DNA from: Rhodobacterales bacterium UBA3089
GTDB taxonomy: Bacteria; Pseudomonadota; Alphaproteobacteria; Rhodobacterales; Rhodobacteraceae
Direction of reading: 5' to 3'
Assembly: GCA_002367255.1 (NCBI GenBank)
Contig: DFBD01000248.1
Location: 1 to 13,197 of the forward strand
DNA: 13,197 nucleotides
The notes beneath the pieces were generated by a model. It did no database searches. It was not told the origin of the DNA and saw nothing but the letters and a program-made list of their open reading frames with translations. The position numbers and the translations under genes were made by a program. Positions 1 to 7,098 of this stretch are shown here, piece after piece (positions within the stretch are counted from its first letter, which is position 1; every line of letters begins with the position of its first letter).

Positions 1-1
1 G

Positions 2-202
2 ACCCACACCTACGAGGGGGCAGACGATATGCCCGCCCATATCAAGGCCGCGATGATGCCCGTCAGCCTGTCGATACCGGTCCCAAACGGAAAGCTCGCG
101 CTTGGCACATGGCAAGGCCTCTACTGTTCGAACATCGCAACGCGCCGTACAGCCGACAGGTGGTCGCACATTTGCAGGGATAGTGTTCCCCCCTCTATAT
201 AG
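2..202 (+). CDS. yjbQ: YjbQ/UPF0047 family protein, 3' end, apparent C-terminal frameshift
   Basis: This is the 3' end of a gene that starts left of the window; the frame is open from position 2. Seen: the translation begins [15 protein letters not shown] and runs through [20 protein letters not shown], the typical C-terminal half of the YjbQ family, small proteins with weak thiamine-phosphate synthase activity. After GLY (about position 124) this frame turns into unrelated sequence and stops at 200-202. The frame shifted by one base, from 124, reads [19 protein letters not shown] and stops at 181-183. That is the ending expected for the family (LFEHR, then a basic tail). One missing C between TAC and TG at 123-125 explains it. 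It is either a sequencing or assembly error or a real mutation that swaps the last 19 residues for 26 unrelated ones. Family call firm; frameshift call good. Confidence 0.8.
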   Translation, partial: THTYEGADDMPAHIKAAMMPVSLSIPVPNGKLALGTWQGLYCSNIATRRTADRWSHICRDSVPPSI

Positions 203-242
203 CGCATTACGATACCCCCTACCCAAAACCTAGAACCCTCCC

Positions 243-248
243 TATACT
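243..248 (+). promoter_or_regulatory. possible -10 element for nrdR-ribD
   Basis: TATACT matches the sigma-70 -10 consensus at 5 of 6 bases and lies 42 bp before the nrdR start. The best -35 candidate at 17-bp spacing (220-225) matches only 3 of 6, so this is a weak call. The yjbQ-nrdR gap has no clear terminator hairpin. Confidence 0.25.
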
Positions 249-290
249 GATTCGAAAAACAAACGAGCAGTTCATAAAACGAGGTTTCAT

Positions 291-755
291 ATGCGGTGCC
301 CCTTTTGCGGAAATATCGATACACAGGTTAAGGACTCCCGTCCGGCCGAAGACCATGCAGCCATCCGGCGGCGCAGGGCGTGCCCAGCCTGTGCGGGGCG
401 CTTCACGACTTACGAGCGTGTGCAGCTTCGCGACCTGACAGTGGTCAAGAAAAATGGCCGTCGCGAGGACTTCGACCGCGATAAACTTGACCGCTCCATC
501 CGCATCTCCATGCAAAAACGCCCTGTGGAAGCCGACCGCATTGATCAGCTGATCTCGGGCATCGTGCGTCGCCTTGAAAGCCTTGGCGAACCCGACATCC
601 CGTCCGATAAAATCGGCCAAATCGTGATGGAGACCCTCGCGCGGATCGACACCGTTGCTTATGTGCGTTTCGCCAGCGTTTACAAAAACTTTCAGGCGGC
701 GAATGATTTCGAGGAATTCGTTCACGAACTCCGCCCCCCTGCCGACGACGAATAA
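291..755 (+). CDS. nrdR: Transcriptional repressor NrdR
   Basis: NrdR is the ATP/dATP-sensing repressor of ribonucleotide reductase genes. Seen: 154 aa, the normal length. An N-terminal zinc ribbon has Cys3, Cys6, Cys31 and Cys34 (MRCPFC and CPAC), with the family's RRRR basic stretch at 26-29 and RFTTYER at 37-43. An ATP-cone domain follows from about residue 46 to 136, with [16 protein letters not shown] at its start. GAGG at 281-284 lies six bases before the ATG and supports this start. The stop codon is followed directly by the ribD ATG, so the two are cotranscribed. nrdR upstream of rib genes and nusB is a widespread proteobacterial arrangement. No NrdR box or reductase gene lies in this window, so its targets are elsewhere. 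Confidence 0.97.
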   Translation: MRCPFCGNIDTQVKDSRPAEDHAAIRRRRACPACAGRFTTYERVQLRDLTVVKKNGRREDFDRDKLDRSIRISMQKRPVEADRIDQLISGIVRRLESLGEPDIPSDKIGQIVMETLARIDTVAYVRFASVYKNFQAANDFEEFVHELRPPADDE

Positions 756-1868
756 ATGTCAGACCTCGCACAAGACGAACGTTGGATGCGGCTGGCCTTA
801 AGCCTCGCCCAACGCGGGTTAGGGCGCGTTTGGCCTAACCCCGCCGTCGGCTGCGTAATCGTCAAGGACGGCAAATTACTGGGCCGTGGCTGGACACAAT
901 CCGGCGGCCGACCGCACGCGGAAACCGAGGCTTTGTCCCAAGCAGGCGACGCGGCCAATGGCGCAACCGCTTACGTGACACTTGAACCCTGTGCCCACCA
1001 CGGAAAAACCCCGCCCTGTGCGAATGCGCTGGTCGATGCAGGCGTCAAGCGCGTGGTCAGCGCACTTGATGACCCTGACAGCCGGGTCGCCGGACAAGGG
1101 TACAAAACTCTGCGCGATGCAGGCGTCGAGGTTACCGAAGACGTGCTGGTAGACGCCGCCGCCGACCTTAACCAAGGCTTTTTGTTAAACCGAACCATCG
1201 GGCGGCCAATGTTCACGCTGAAAATGGCCAGCTCGATCGATGGACGCATCGCCACCGCAGCAGGCGAGAGCCGCTGGATCACAGGCCCCGAGGCCCGCCG
1301 CCAAGTCCATCTGATGCGTGCCCGCCACGACGCCGTGCTGATTGGCGCCGGAACCGCCCGCGCCGATGACCCGTTGCTGGACGTGCGCGAAATAGGGATG
1401 GCGGGGGATAACCCCATCCGCATCATCCTCGACGGTGGACTATCTTTGTCGTTAACCTCCCGTCTGGCACGAACAGCCAATGACACACCACTGTGGATTT
1501 GTCACCGCGCAGGCCTGGACAAAGCCCGCCTGAAAACGTGGAACGAGATAGGCGTAACCCTAATAGAAGTTGCCCACAACGGCACCGGCGAGCTGGACCT
1601 CGTAGACATGGCGATCCAACTTGGCAAACGCGGCCTGACGCGGGTACTTTGCGAGGGCGGGGGTGGCGTCGCCTCCTCCATGATCGCGGCGGAACTGGTC
1701 GATACATTGGTAATCTTCACCGCCGGACTGGCCATCGGATCCGAAGGACAAGGGGTCTTTGGCCCCCTCCAAATCGACGTTTTAAAAGACGCACCACGGT
1801 TTGATCTGGTCAAAACCCGCACCATCGGGCGCGATAACATGACCACGTGGAAACCTAGCGCCAGATAG
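756..1868 (+). CDS. ribD: Bifunctional diaminohydroxyphosphoribosylaminopyrimidine deaminase / 5-amino-6-(5-phosphoribosylamino)uracil reductase
   Basis: RibD carries out the second and third steps of riboflavin synthesis: hydrolytic deamination of the pyrimidine ring, then NADPH reduction of the ribose. Seen: 370 aa, the normal size. The deaminase domain (about 5-145) has the zinc site His54-Ala-Glu56 in GRPHAETEA, and Cys79 and Cys88 in EPCAHHGKTPPC. The reductase domain (about 150-370) has TLKMASSIDGRIA at 154-166, SRWITGPEAR at 172-181, IGAGTARADDP at 196-206 and CEGGGGVA at 299-306. The ATG follows the nrdR TAA with no gap, suggesting translational coupling; there is no strong ribosome binding site. 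The 3' end overlaps the end of kpsC on the other strand by 14 bp. The next riboflavin gene on this strand (ribE) is 4.6 kb away. Confidence 0.96.
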   Translation: MSDLAQDERWMRLALSLAQRGLGRVWPNPAVGCVIVKDGKLLGRGWTQSGGRPHAETEALSQAGDAANGATAYVTLEPCAHHGKTPPCANALVDAGVKRVVSALDDPDSRVAGQGYKTLRDAGVEVTEDVLVDAAADLNQGFLLNRTIGRPMFTLKMASSIDGRIATAAGESRWITGPEARRQVHLMRARHDAVLIGAGTARADDPLLDVREIGMAGDNPIRIILDGGLSLSLTSRLARTANDTPLWICHRAGLDKARLKTWNEIGVTLIEVAHNGTGELDLVDMAIQLGKRGLTRVLCEGGGGVASSMIAAELVDTLVIFTAGLAIGSEGQGVFGPLQIDVLKDAPRFDLVKTRTIGRDNMTTWKPSAR

Positions 1869-3870
1869 ACGCATACCCTGCGAAAACCCCTTGAAGTTTA
1901 GCCAAAATTCGCAACCTCAAAGGCTTGCGGGTCTGCCCGTTTGCCAAGCGATCCACGATCAATTCAGGCGTGCAAGGCAGGTTTGAAACGGGGTCGAGGT
2001 AGCGCGGATAATCAATCAAGGTCGCATGAACCAACTGCTCCAGCGTAACTTGTACACCGCGCCGCTCACATATCGGCCCAAGGTCCTGTGTCAGCCCCCA
2101 GCCCGCGTAAAACGGCAGGCCAAGGCAAGTAACGGCCTTGCCGCGCAACAACGCCTCGAATCCCAAAAGCGAGGTCATGGTCCAAACCTCGTCACATACG
2201 TCGATCAGTTTGACTACGTCTGCGTCCTCGACAATACAGTCGCAAAAATCCAATGCAGCGTGTTCATCAACGGCGCCATCCCGAAGCCCCGCCAGAACAT
2301 CAGGATGTGGTTTATAGACAATATATGCCGCCGGATGCGCTGCCCTTGCGGCCTGCAACAAGCCCAAATTCGTCCGCACATCGCCTGCGCCCAACTTGAT
2401 AGAGGCGTCATCCTCCACCTGTCCGGGCACCAGTATTACCTTGCTATCAGCCGGAAAATCCTGCGTTCCCGATCCTTTCAAATTATACTTCGAAACCCCC
2501 GCCGCAAGAATTTTCGCACGCAACGCAGCGGCCCGCTTGGTGGCAAAATCCGGCAAATCCGGAGACATGGAAATCAGAGCTTCAAGCTGGCTGGGTTTGG
2601 TGGGGTCATAATATATCCCCCGATCATCCAGCACTAATGATGCCGCAGGCGTCAGCGCCGCACCCAGCCCCGAAGACCGCAAAAAACCATCCTCCATCCG
2701 CTGTAAGGGAACGCCAGAGGCATCACACATATCCGCCAAATCCGCACTCTCGTTGCTCGCCCAGACGACAACCTGTCCGTTGGCGGTTCGCGCTTTGGCC
2801 ACGGCCTCGGCATCTGTCTTGAGGAAAACCGCTCCGCGTAAAAAATGCGCCACATTCCAGCGTTTCCACAACCGCATCCCCAGCGCAAAAACCGCCCGCT
2901 CACCATCCCAATGATGTCGCACTTGCGCCAGCAACTGCTGCGCGGCTTCCTCGAATTCACACGCATGGCGGCGGGCGTGGTCATACCAAAACGGATACAC
3001 CAGCATCGCCCCTGCAAACAGCTCGTCAACGGTTAACTTTCTGGTTCGGCGCGGCACATCCTGCCGATCTTCGCTAAGACCCCAGCCCGCATAAAACGGC
3101 ACGCCGAACACCACCGGTCGATGCCCCGCCAGTATCGCCTCGAACCCCATTTGCGAGGACACGCAATAGACCTTCGCGGCCCCCTCCAGCAAATCCCACG
3201 GGTTCATCGGCGCACTGGATAAAACCGTATTTTCATCCTCGTCATTTGTCGAAAAATGCCCGCGCTTGTCACCACTTTGCACCGCCGGATGCGTCCGAAT
3301 AACAATTCGCCCTCCTGGATTTTCTACACGCGCCGCGGCCAGCATTTCCGCAAAACTGTCTGCGTCAGCCATTCCACCAGCAATCGAGGCATCACCCGCA
3401 ACCTGATCGATTACCAGAATATATCCAGTCGCCGGCCCGGTTCCACGCGCAACGGCGTTATATTTCGACAATCCGTAATGGCGCAGAAACGTTCGCCCCC
3501 GCGCAGCGCGCGCCAACAGCTCCGCATCGAAATCCTCCGTTTGCAGAATTTCTTCCAAGCGCGAAGGGGCGCGCGCCTCGAAATGCACCCCGACATCATC
3601 GATGTTCAACCCGACAGGAGGCGACCCCAACCCCGGCAGAACCGAACGCAAGAATGCATCTTCAAATGTAACAATTCGCGACAAAGGCCAGCGCACCAGC
3701 ACCCGACGGGACATCGCAATGCGCCCCCATACGCCGATATTTCGACCGCGCAAGCCCAACCATCCTGTCGAAAGCGAGTACCCGGCCGCGCGAATTACGC
3801 GGCGCAAAGGGCGTGAAAAAATCAGCCCGGCCGAAAATACAGCAATGCGTTTCCGCGAAGATTTACTCAC
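1855..3870 (-). CDS. kpsC: Capsular polysaccharide Kdo transferase KpsC (tandem glycosyltransferase)
   Basis: KpsC extends the poly-Kdo linker on phosphatidylglycerol that anchors group 2-type capsules; it works at the cytoplasmic face of the inner membrane after KpsS. Seen: 671 aa from a GTG start, close to the family's usual length. Two homologous halves are visible: QVAGDAS at 156, a His-Pro at 194, SQMGFEA at 239 and PFYAGWG at 258; then QVEDDAS at 484, KPHPDV at 520, SLLGFEA at 567 and PFYAGWG at 586. EDAFLRS (70) and EDGFLRS (393) are also paired. In the family the halves are separate beta-Kdo transferases. Start: GTG at 3870 overlaps the upstream stop codon in GTGAGTAA; a TTG at 3882 would add four residues; neither has a clear Shine-Dalgarno. 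Third gene of the minus-strand capsule operon. Confidence 0.93.
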   Translation of the reverse strand: MSKSSRKRIAVFSAGLIFSRPLRRVIRAAGYSLSTGWLGLRGRNIGVWGRIAMSRRVLVRWPLSRIVTFEDAFLRSVLPGLGSPPVGLNIDDVGVHFEARAPSRLEEILQTEDFDAELLARAARGRTFLRHYGLSKYNAVARGTGPATGYILVIDQVAGDASIAGGMADADSFAEMLAAARVENPGGRIVIRTHPAVQSGDKRGHFSTNDEDENTVLSSAPMNPWDLLEGAAKVYCVSSQMGFEAILAGHRPVVFGVPFYAGWGLSEDRQDVPRRTRKLTVDELFAGAMLVYPFWYDHARRHACEFEEAAQQLLAQVRHHWDGERAVFALGMRLWKRWNVAHFLRGAVFLKTDAEAVAKARTANGQVVVWASNESADLADMCDASGVPLQRMEDGFLRSSGLGAALTPAASLVLDDRGIYYDPTKPSQLEALISMSPDLPDFATKRAAALRAKILAAGVSKYNLKGSGTQDFPADSKVILVPGQVEDDASIKLGAGDVRTNLGLLQAARAAHPAAYIVYKPHPDVLAGLRDGAVDEHAALDFCDCIVEDADVVKLIDVCDEVWTMTSLLGFEALLRGKAVTCLGLPFYAGWGLTQDLGPICERRGVQVTLEQLVHATLIDYPRYLDPVSNLPCTPELIVDRLANGQTRKPLRLRILAKLQGVFAGYASIWR

Positions 3871-5011
3871 CAATATCAGCAATGCCGGTTAGTGCCGAGT
3901 CAAGCGCAGTGGTTGCATTCAACGCACCAATCACGGTGAACAACAACGTGCGCCACTTCACATACGGGGCCTCGGTCACATAGACCGTGTCCTCGTCCCG
4001 GATCGGGAATTTACCTGACACTAACAAGCTGGATTGCGAGGTCAGATCAACTAGATACGCAAACTGCTGTGGCCCGACCAGATCAGTGCGCCCCAGCACA
4101 CGATTGGCAATCGATGCCGGTTCGTCGCGGAATACGAAAATACCTTTGGCGTTAGAACTAGTCGCGCGAAGCCCACCCACTGCCGCCAATGCTTCAAGCA
4201 CTGTGGGGTTGTGGGTTTCAAAACTAATGCGCCGCTGGCCTGTTGTCCCCATAGAGATGAAATACCGTTCATCCTTTTCCAGAATGATCTTGTCACCTGC
4301 GCGCAGCGGAATGTCATTCGCCGGATTATCCAGCAAATCCTGAAACCAGATATCGCCAACATTGGCCCCGCGTCGTACCGTGATTTTCACAACACTCGGA
4401 TCAAGTGTAATGCCGCCAGCACTTGCCAGCATCCCCGTCAAACGACGGCTGGAGGCATCAATCGGGTACACCCCCTGCCCACCAACGCCACCCAGAATGC
4501 TGACGGTGGCACCGTTTCCAGCCTCGCGTCGCACCTCGACTTGCGGGTCCGGCGTTTGACCATCCAGAAGGTCCGTGACTTTCAACCGAAGGTCATCCGG
4601 CGTGCGACCGCTGGCTTTAACCGTTCCGGCATAAGGGATGAAAATGTTTCCAAGCTGGTCCACCTGCATCGCAGGCAAGGTTGTAACCTTGCTTCCAAGT
4701 GTCGCGAACAGCCCGTTTTCGACGTTTTCCCAGATGGTAATTGTTAGCGTGTCACCGGGGTGTATACGATCAACCGAGACAGTCCCCGCGCTGCGAAACG
4801 CCCGGTTGAACCCCGAAGATTGCTGCCGTGCGCTGGCACGCATTACTTTGGCGGTAACGTCAACGATATGCAAATCGCCACCATTTTCAACGCTGCTATC
4901 CTGAATATCTTTCACGCTAGGCCCGGACGAAGGTAACCCGCAGGACATCAGAAACAAGCAAGCAACAGGCAGAATGACCAACCGGAGTGCGTGCGGAAAG
5001 TTGTTGGTCAT
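3863..5011 (-). CDS. Wza/KpsD-type polysaccharide export outer-membrane lipoprotein
   Basis: This protein should form the periplasm-spanning outer-membrane channel through which the capsule leaves the cell. Seen (382 aa from ATG 5011): a lipoprotein signal peptide with hydrophobic core LRLVILPVACLFLMSC and acceptor Cys24; a polysaccharide-export domain from about 80 to 160 (HPGDTLTITIWE, VDQLGNIFIPYAG); two SLBB-like segments from about 165 to 345 (VSILGGVGGQGVYPI, LRAGDKIIL, LEALAAVGGL); and a C-terminal segment VKWRTLLFTVIGALNATTAL around 352-371, which fits the helix that crosses the outer membrane in Wza. Start: in-frame ATGs also lie at 5029 and 5020, but only 5011 has a well-placed AGGA (eight bases away). 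It is between kpsS and kpsC and ends inside the kpsC start. It could equally be called KpsD or CtrA; the subfamily cannot be settled by eye. Confidence 0.9.
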   Translation of the reverse strand: MTNNFPHALRLVILPVACLFLMSCGLPSSGPSVKDIQDSSVENGGDLHIVDVTAKVMRASARQQSSGFNRAFRSAGTVSVDRIHPGDTLTITIWENVENGLFATLGSKVTTLPAMQVDQLGNIFIPYAGTVKASGRTPDDLRLKVTDLLDGQTPDPQVEVRREAGNGATVSILGGVGGQGVYPIDASSRRLTGMLASAGGITLDPSVVKITVRRGANVGDIWFQDLLDNPANDIPLRAGDKIILEKDERYFISMGTTGQRRISFETHNPTVLEALAAVGGLRATSSNAKGIFVFRDEPASIANRVLGRTDLVGPQQFAYLVDLTSQSSLLVSGKFPIRDEDTVYVTEAPYVKWRTLLFTVIGALNATTALDSALTGIADIGE

Positions 5012-5019
5012 AAGAATCA

Positions 5020-5023
5020 TCCT
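5020..5023 (-). promoter_or_regulatory. ribosome binding site choosing the export-lipoprotein start
   Basis: AGGA on the minus strand ends eight bases before the ATG at 5011. The alternative ATG at 5020 overlaps it and the one at 5029 has no such motif, so 5011 is the preferred start. The resulting protein begins directly with a compact lipoprotein signal peptide. Confidence 0.55.
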
Positions 5024-5074
5024 GTCCATCTAGCGAACGGCAAAAATACCGCCTCAAGCCCTCGGAAGCAAACC

Positions 5075-6391
5075 TTATGTCGCCCCATTGTTCACAACCT
5101 CGACCAGCTTCAGATTTGCGTTTTGAAATTGTGGGGATTCCAGTTTGGACAAATACGGATCGTCTTTCGACAACATCAAATCAACCAGCCTACGCAACAG
5201 CTCTGCCCGCCCGCGTTGCGTGTAATATCCGCCGCCGATCTGCGAGGTTTCCAACAGGAACTTCCGGTAATAATTATATGATTCCGCATCCGGCGCATCA
5301 GGTTGCGCAAAGAATTCCGCCAACGGCTTACCTGAAACCAGCTCGGGCTTGGCAAAGACGGAACGCCCCAGCGCATAGACCGGCAAATTGCGCCACAACG
5401 CCTGTTGCGCGGCAGTGGAGTTCACCGTAACCGTACTGTTGGCACTGTCCAGCAACGGCCCCAGTTTGCCACCCGGAATATACAAAACCCGCGCCAAAAC
5501 GCCCGCCTCTGCGGCCACTTTACGCACAATAGCTGGCAAGGGTTCGCGCCCATCCTCAAACGGGTGTGCTTTGAAAACCAGCTTGTGGTGGCGCGGCGCA
5601 CCGGCTGCGAATTCAGCTACGACCTTCTCGATGAATTCCTCCACCGAATTAAAATCCGAATGGCTTCGCAATGAGGCGTCATGGCTAAGTTGCAGCAACA
5701 CCAAATGGTAAATCGCCCCCCTTCGCAACAACCGCCGTGTCCGTATCCGCCGCTGAAGCCCGTGCAATGGCATAGAGACCAGTTTACGGATATAATACCT
5801 CAGCTCTGTTAAAACCGAGACCTCACGATGCGGGCGGTAATTTCTGAACCGTTTGGTCGGGAGCGACAAAAACAGATGATACAGGAACCCGTAAAACGCA
5901 TGATGCCACGCAGCCCCCCACTGCACAGGAGCCTCCGACATTTCTGCGGGGTTGGCCTCGACCGCGCGGCGGATATCGTCCATATTCAAATCCATCAACG
6001 CCGAATGTCCGTTCGTCCCGCTCCGCTCATAAGTTGCCCAATAGGGCCGCAAGTACCCCTCCTCGAAGCAATGCGTTATGATCTCGTGGGCTTTTGCAAT
6101 CTCGCGCGCCGCTTTATGTATCGGGCGGCTGTCTCCATATAAAACAATGTCAGTAATGCCTTCGCGCGTCAGGTAATCTTCAAGAAATTCGGGCCACTTT
6201 TCGGGCGTGCCATCAAAGGATTTGAACCCTGGGTTCCCCGTCCAGAAAACCGCGTCGCCACAATTAAACCCGATCCGCGACACCGACGCCCCCGTCGCTG
6301 CAATCTTCGCGCCAAGCTGGCTGAAAAACGGGCCATGCGGGCCTTGCAGGAACAAAAACTTTCTTTTCGTGGTCAAAACAGGGGTTTCCAT
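5075..6391 (-). CDS. kpsS: Capsular polysaccharide Kdo transferase KpsS
   Basis: KpsS adds the first beta-Kdo to phosphatidylglycerol, starting the linker that KpsC lengthens. Seen (438 aa from ATG 6391): QGPHGPFF at 16-23 near the N-terminus, YGDSRP at 85-90, CFEEGYLRP at 108-116, a stretch rich in Arg at about 214-225 (LQRRIRTRRLLR), LQLSHDASLRSHS at 233-245, KAHPFEDG at 274-281, VNSTAAQQAL at 323-332 and PVYALG at 337-342. These are the standard landmarks of the KpsS/capsule-synthesis family. A TTG at 6403 would add four residues; ATG 6391 is preferred, though no Shine-Dalgarno precedes either. First gene of the capsule operon, 63 bp before the export lipoprotein ATG chosen here, and divergent from ribE. 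KpsM, KpsT and KpsE transporter genes are absent from the window. Confidence 0.93.
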   Translation of the reverse strand: METPVLTTKRKFLFLQGPHGPFFSQLGAKIAATGASVSRIGFNCGDAVFWTGNPGFKSFDGTPEKWPEFLEDYLTREGITDIVLYGDSRPIHKAAREIAKAHEIITHCFEEGYLRPYWATYERSGTNGHSALMDLNMDDIRRAVEANPAEMSEAPVQWGAAWHHAFYGFLYHLFLSLPTKRFRNYRPHREVSVLTELRYYIRKLVSMPLHGLQRRIRTRRLLRRGAIYHLVLLQLSHDASLRSHSDFNSVEEFIEKVVAEFAAGAPRHHKLVFKAHPFEDGREPLPAIVRKVAAEAGVLARVLYIPGGKLGPLLDSANSTVTVNSTAAQQALWRNLPVYALGRSVFAKPELVSGKPLAEFFAQPDAPDAESYNYYRKFLLETSQIGGGYYTQRGRAELLRRLVDLMLSKDDPYLSKLESPQFQNANLKLVEVVNNGAT

Positions 6392-6410
6392 GGCGGCAAT
6401 CAATCACGGC

Positions 6411-6439
6411 TTGATACGGGAAACGCCGCAGTTTCGCAA
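6411..6439 (-). promoter_or_regulatory. possible sigma-70-type promoter for kpsS
   Basis: Read on the minus strand, TTGCGA (6434-6439) and TATCAA (6411-6416) each match the -35 and -10 consensus at 4 of 6 bases and are exactly 17 bp apart. Transcription would start near 6404, leaving a leader of only about a dozen bases before the ATG at 6391. This is a by-eye match in the 116-bp divergent region shared with ribE. No FMN-riboswitch-like sequence is recognisable there. Confidence 0.25.
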
Positions 6440-6493
6440 TTACAAATCCCTTGCCCCTGTCCGCGCAGCACGATACCACAATCCCTGAAGCAT

Positions 6494-6499
6494 AAGGAG
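6494..6499 (+). promoter_or_regulatory. ribosome binding site of ribE
   Basis: AAGGAG eight bases before the ATG at 6508. It is a strong, independent site, as expected for the first gene of a transcription unit rather than one coupled to ribD. Confidence 0.7.
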
Positions 6500-6507
6500 A
6501 ACGACGC

Positions 6508-7098
6508 ATGTTTACCGGCATTGTTACCGACATAGGCACCATCCAGAAAACCGAAGATCGCGGCGATCTGCGCGCACGGGTTGCCTGCTCTTACGATATG
6601 GACGGCGTAGACCTTGGCGCATCAATCGCTTGCGATGGCGTTTGCCTGACAGTGATCGCCAAAGGCGATGACTGGTTTGACGTTGATATTTCGGCCGAGA
6701 CGGTGTCCAAAACCAATCTCGACGGCTGGACCTCGGGTAAACGTATAAATCTGGAGCGCGCCCTTAAACTGGGCGATGAACTTGGCGGGCACATCGTGTC
6801 GGGCCACATAGACGGCCTCGCTACAATCATCAAGATGCAAGACGATGGTGACAGCACTCGCGTAACCTTGACCGCACCCGATAGTCTGGCGAAGTTCATT
6901 GCCCAAAAAGGCTCCGTGACCCTCAGCGGTGCGTCGCTAACCGTCAACGACGTGAACGGCGCAGACTTTGACATCAACTTCATCCCGCATACCAAAACCC
7001 ACACCACCTGGGGCGAGGCAAAGGTCGGCGATCGTGTGAATCTGGAAATTGACACAATGGCCCGCTACGTCGCCCGCTTGCAGGAGTGGGGAAGTTGA
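6508..7098 (+). CDS. ribE: Riboflavin synthase, alpha subunit
   Basis: It converts two molecules of 6,7-dimethyl-8-ribityllumazine into riboflavin and 5-amino-6-ribitylaminouracil, the last step of the pathway (called ribC in E. coli). Seen: 196 aa, about the usual length, with two lumazine-binding repeats. Repeat one starts MFTGIVTDIGTI and contains CDGVCLTVI (42-50). Repeat two has GGHIVSGHIDG (93-103) and GSVTLSGASLTVNDV (135-149); these SLTV and CLTV motifs are the paired ligand sites. The conserved MFTG start agrees with a good AAGGAG. It opens the second riboflavin transcription unit, separated from ribD by the capsule block. The following unknown gene starts inside its stop codon. Confidence 0.97.
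   Translation: MFTGIVTDIGTIQKTEDRGDLRARVACSYDMDGVDLGASIACDGVCLTVIAKGDDWFDVDISAETVSKTNLDGWTSGKRINLERALKLGDELGGHIVSGHIDGLATIIKMQDDGDSTRVTLTAPDSLAKFIAQKGSVTLSGASLTVNDVNGADFDINFIPHTKTHTTWGEAKVGDRVNLEIDTMARYVARLQEWGS

Noticed and set aside
2026..2637. 203-residue plus-strand open frame within kpsC
   Set aside because: Antisense shadow of a well-conserved glycosyltransferase gene, without a ribosome binding site or recognisable motifs.
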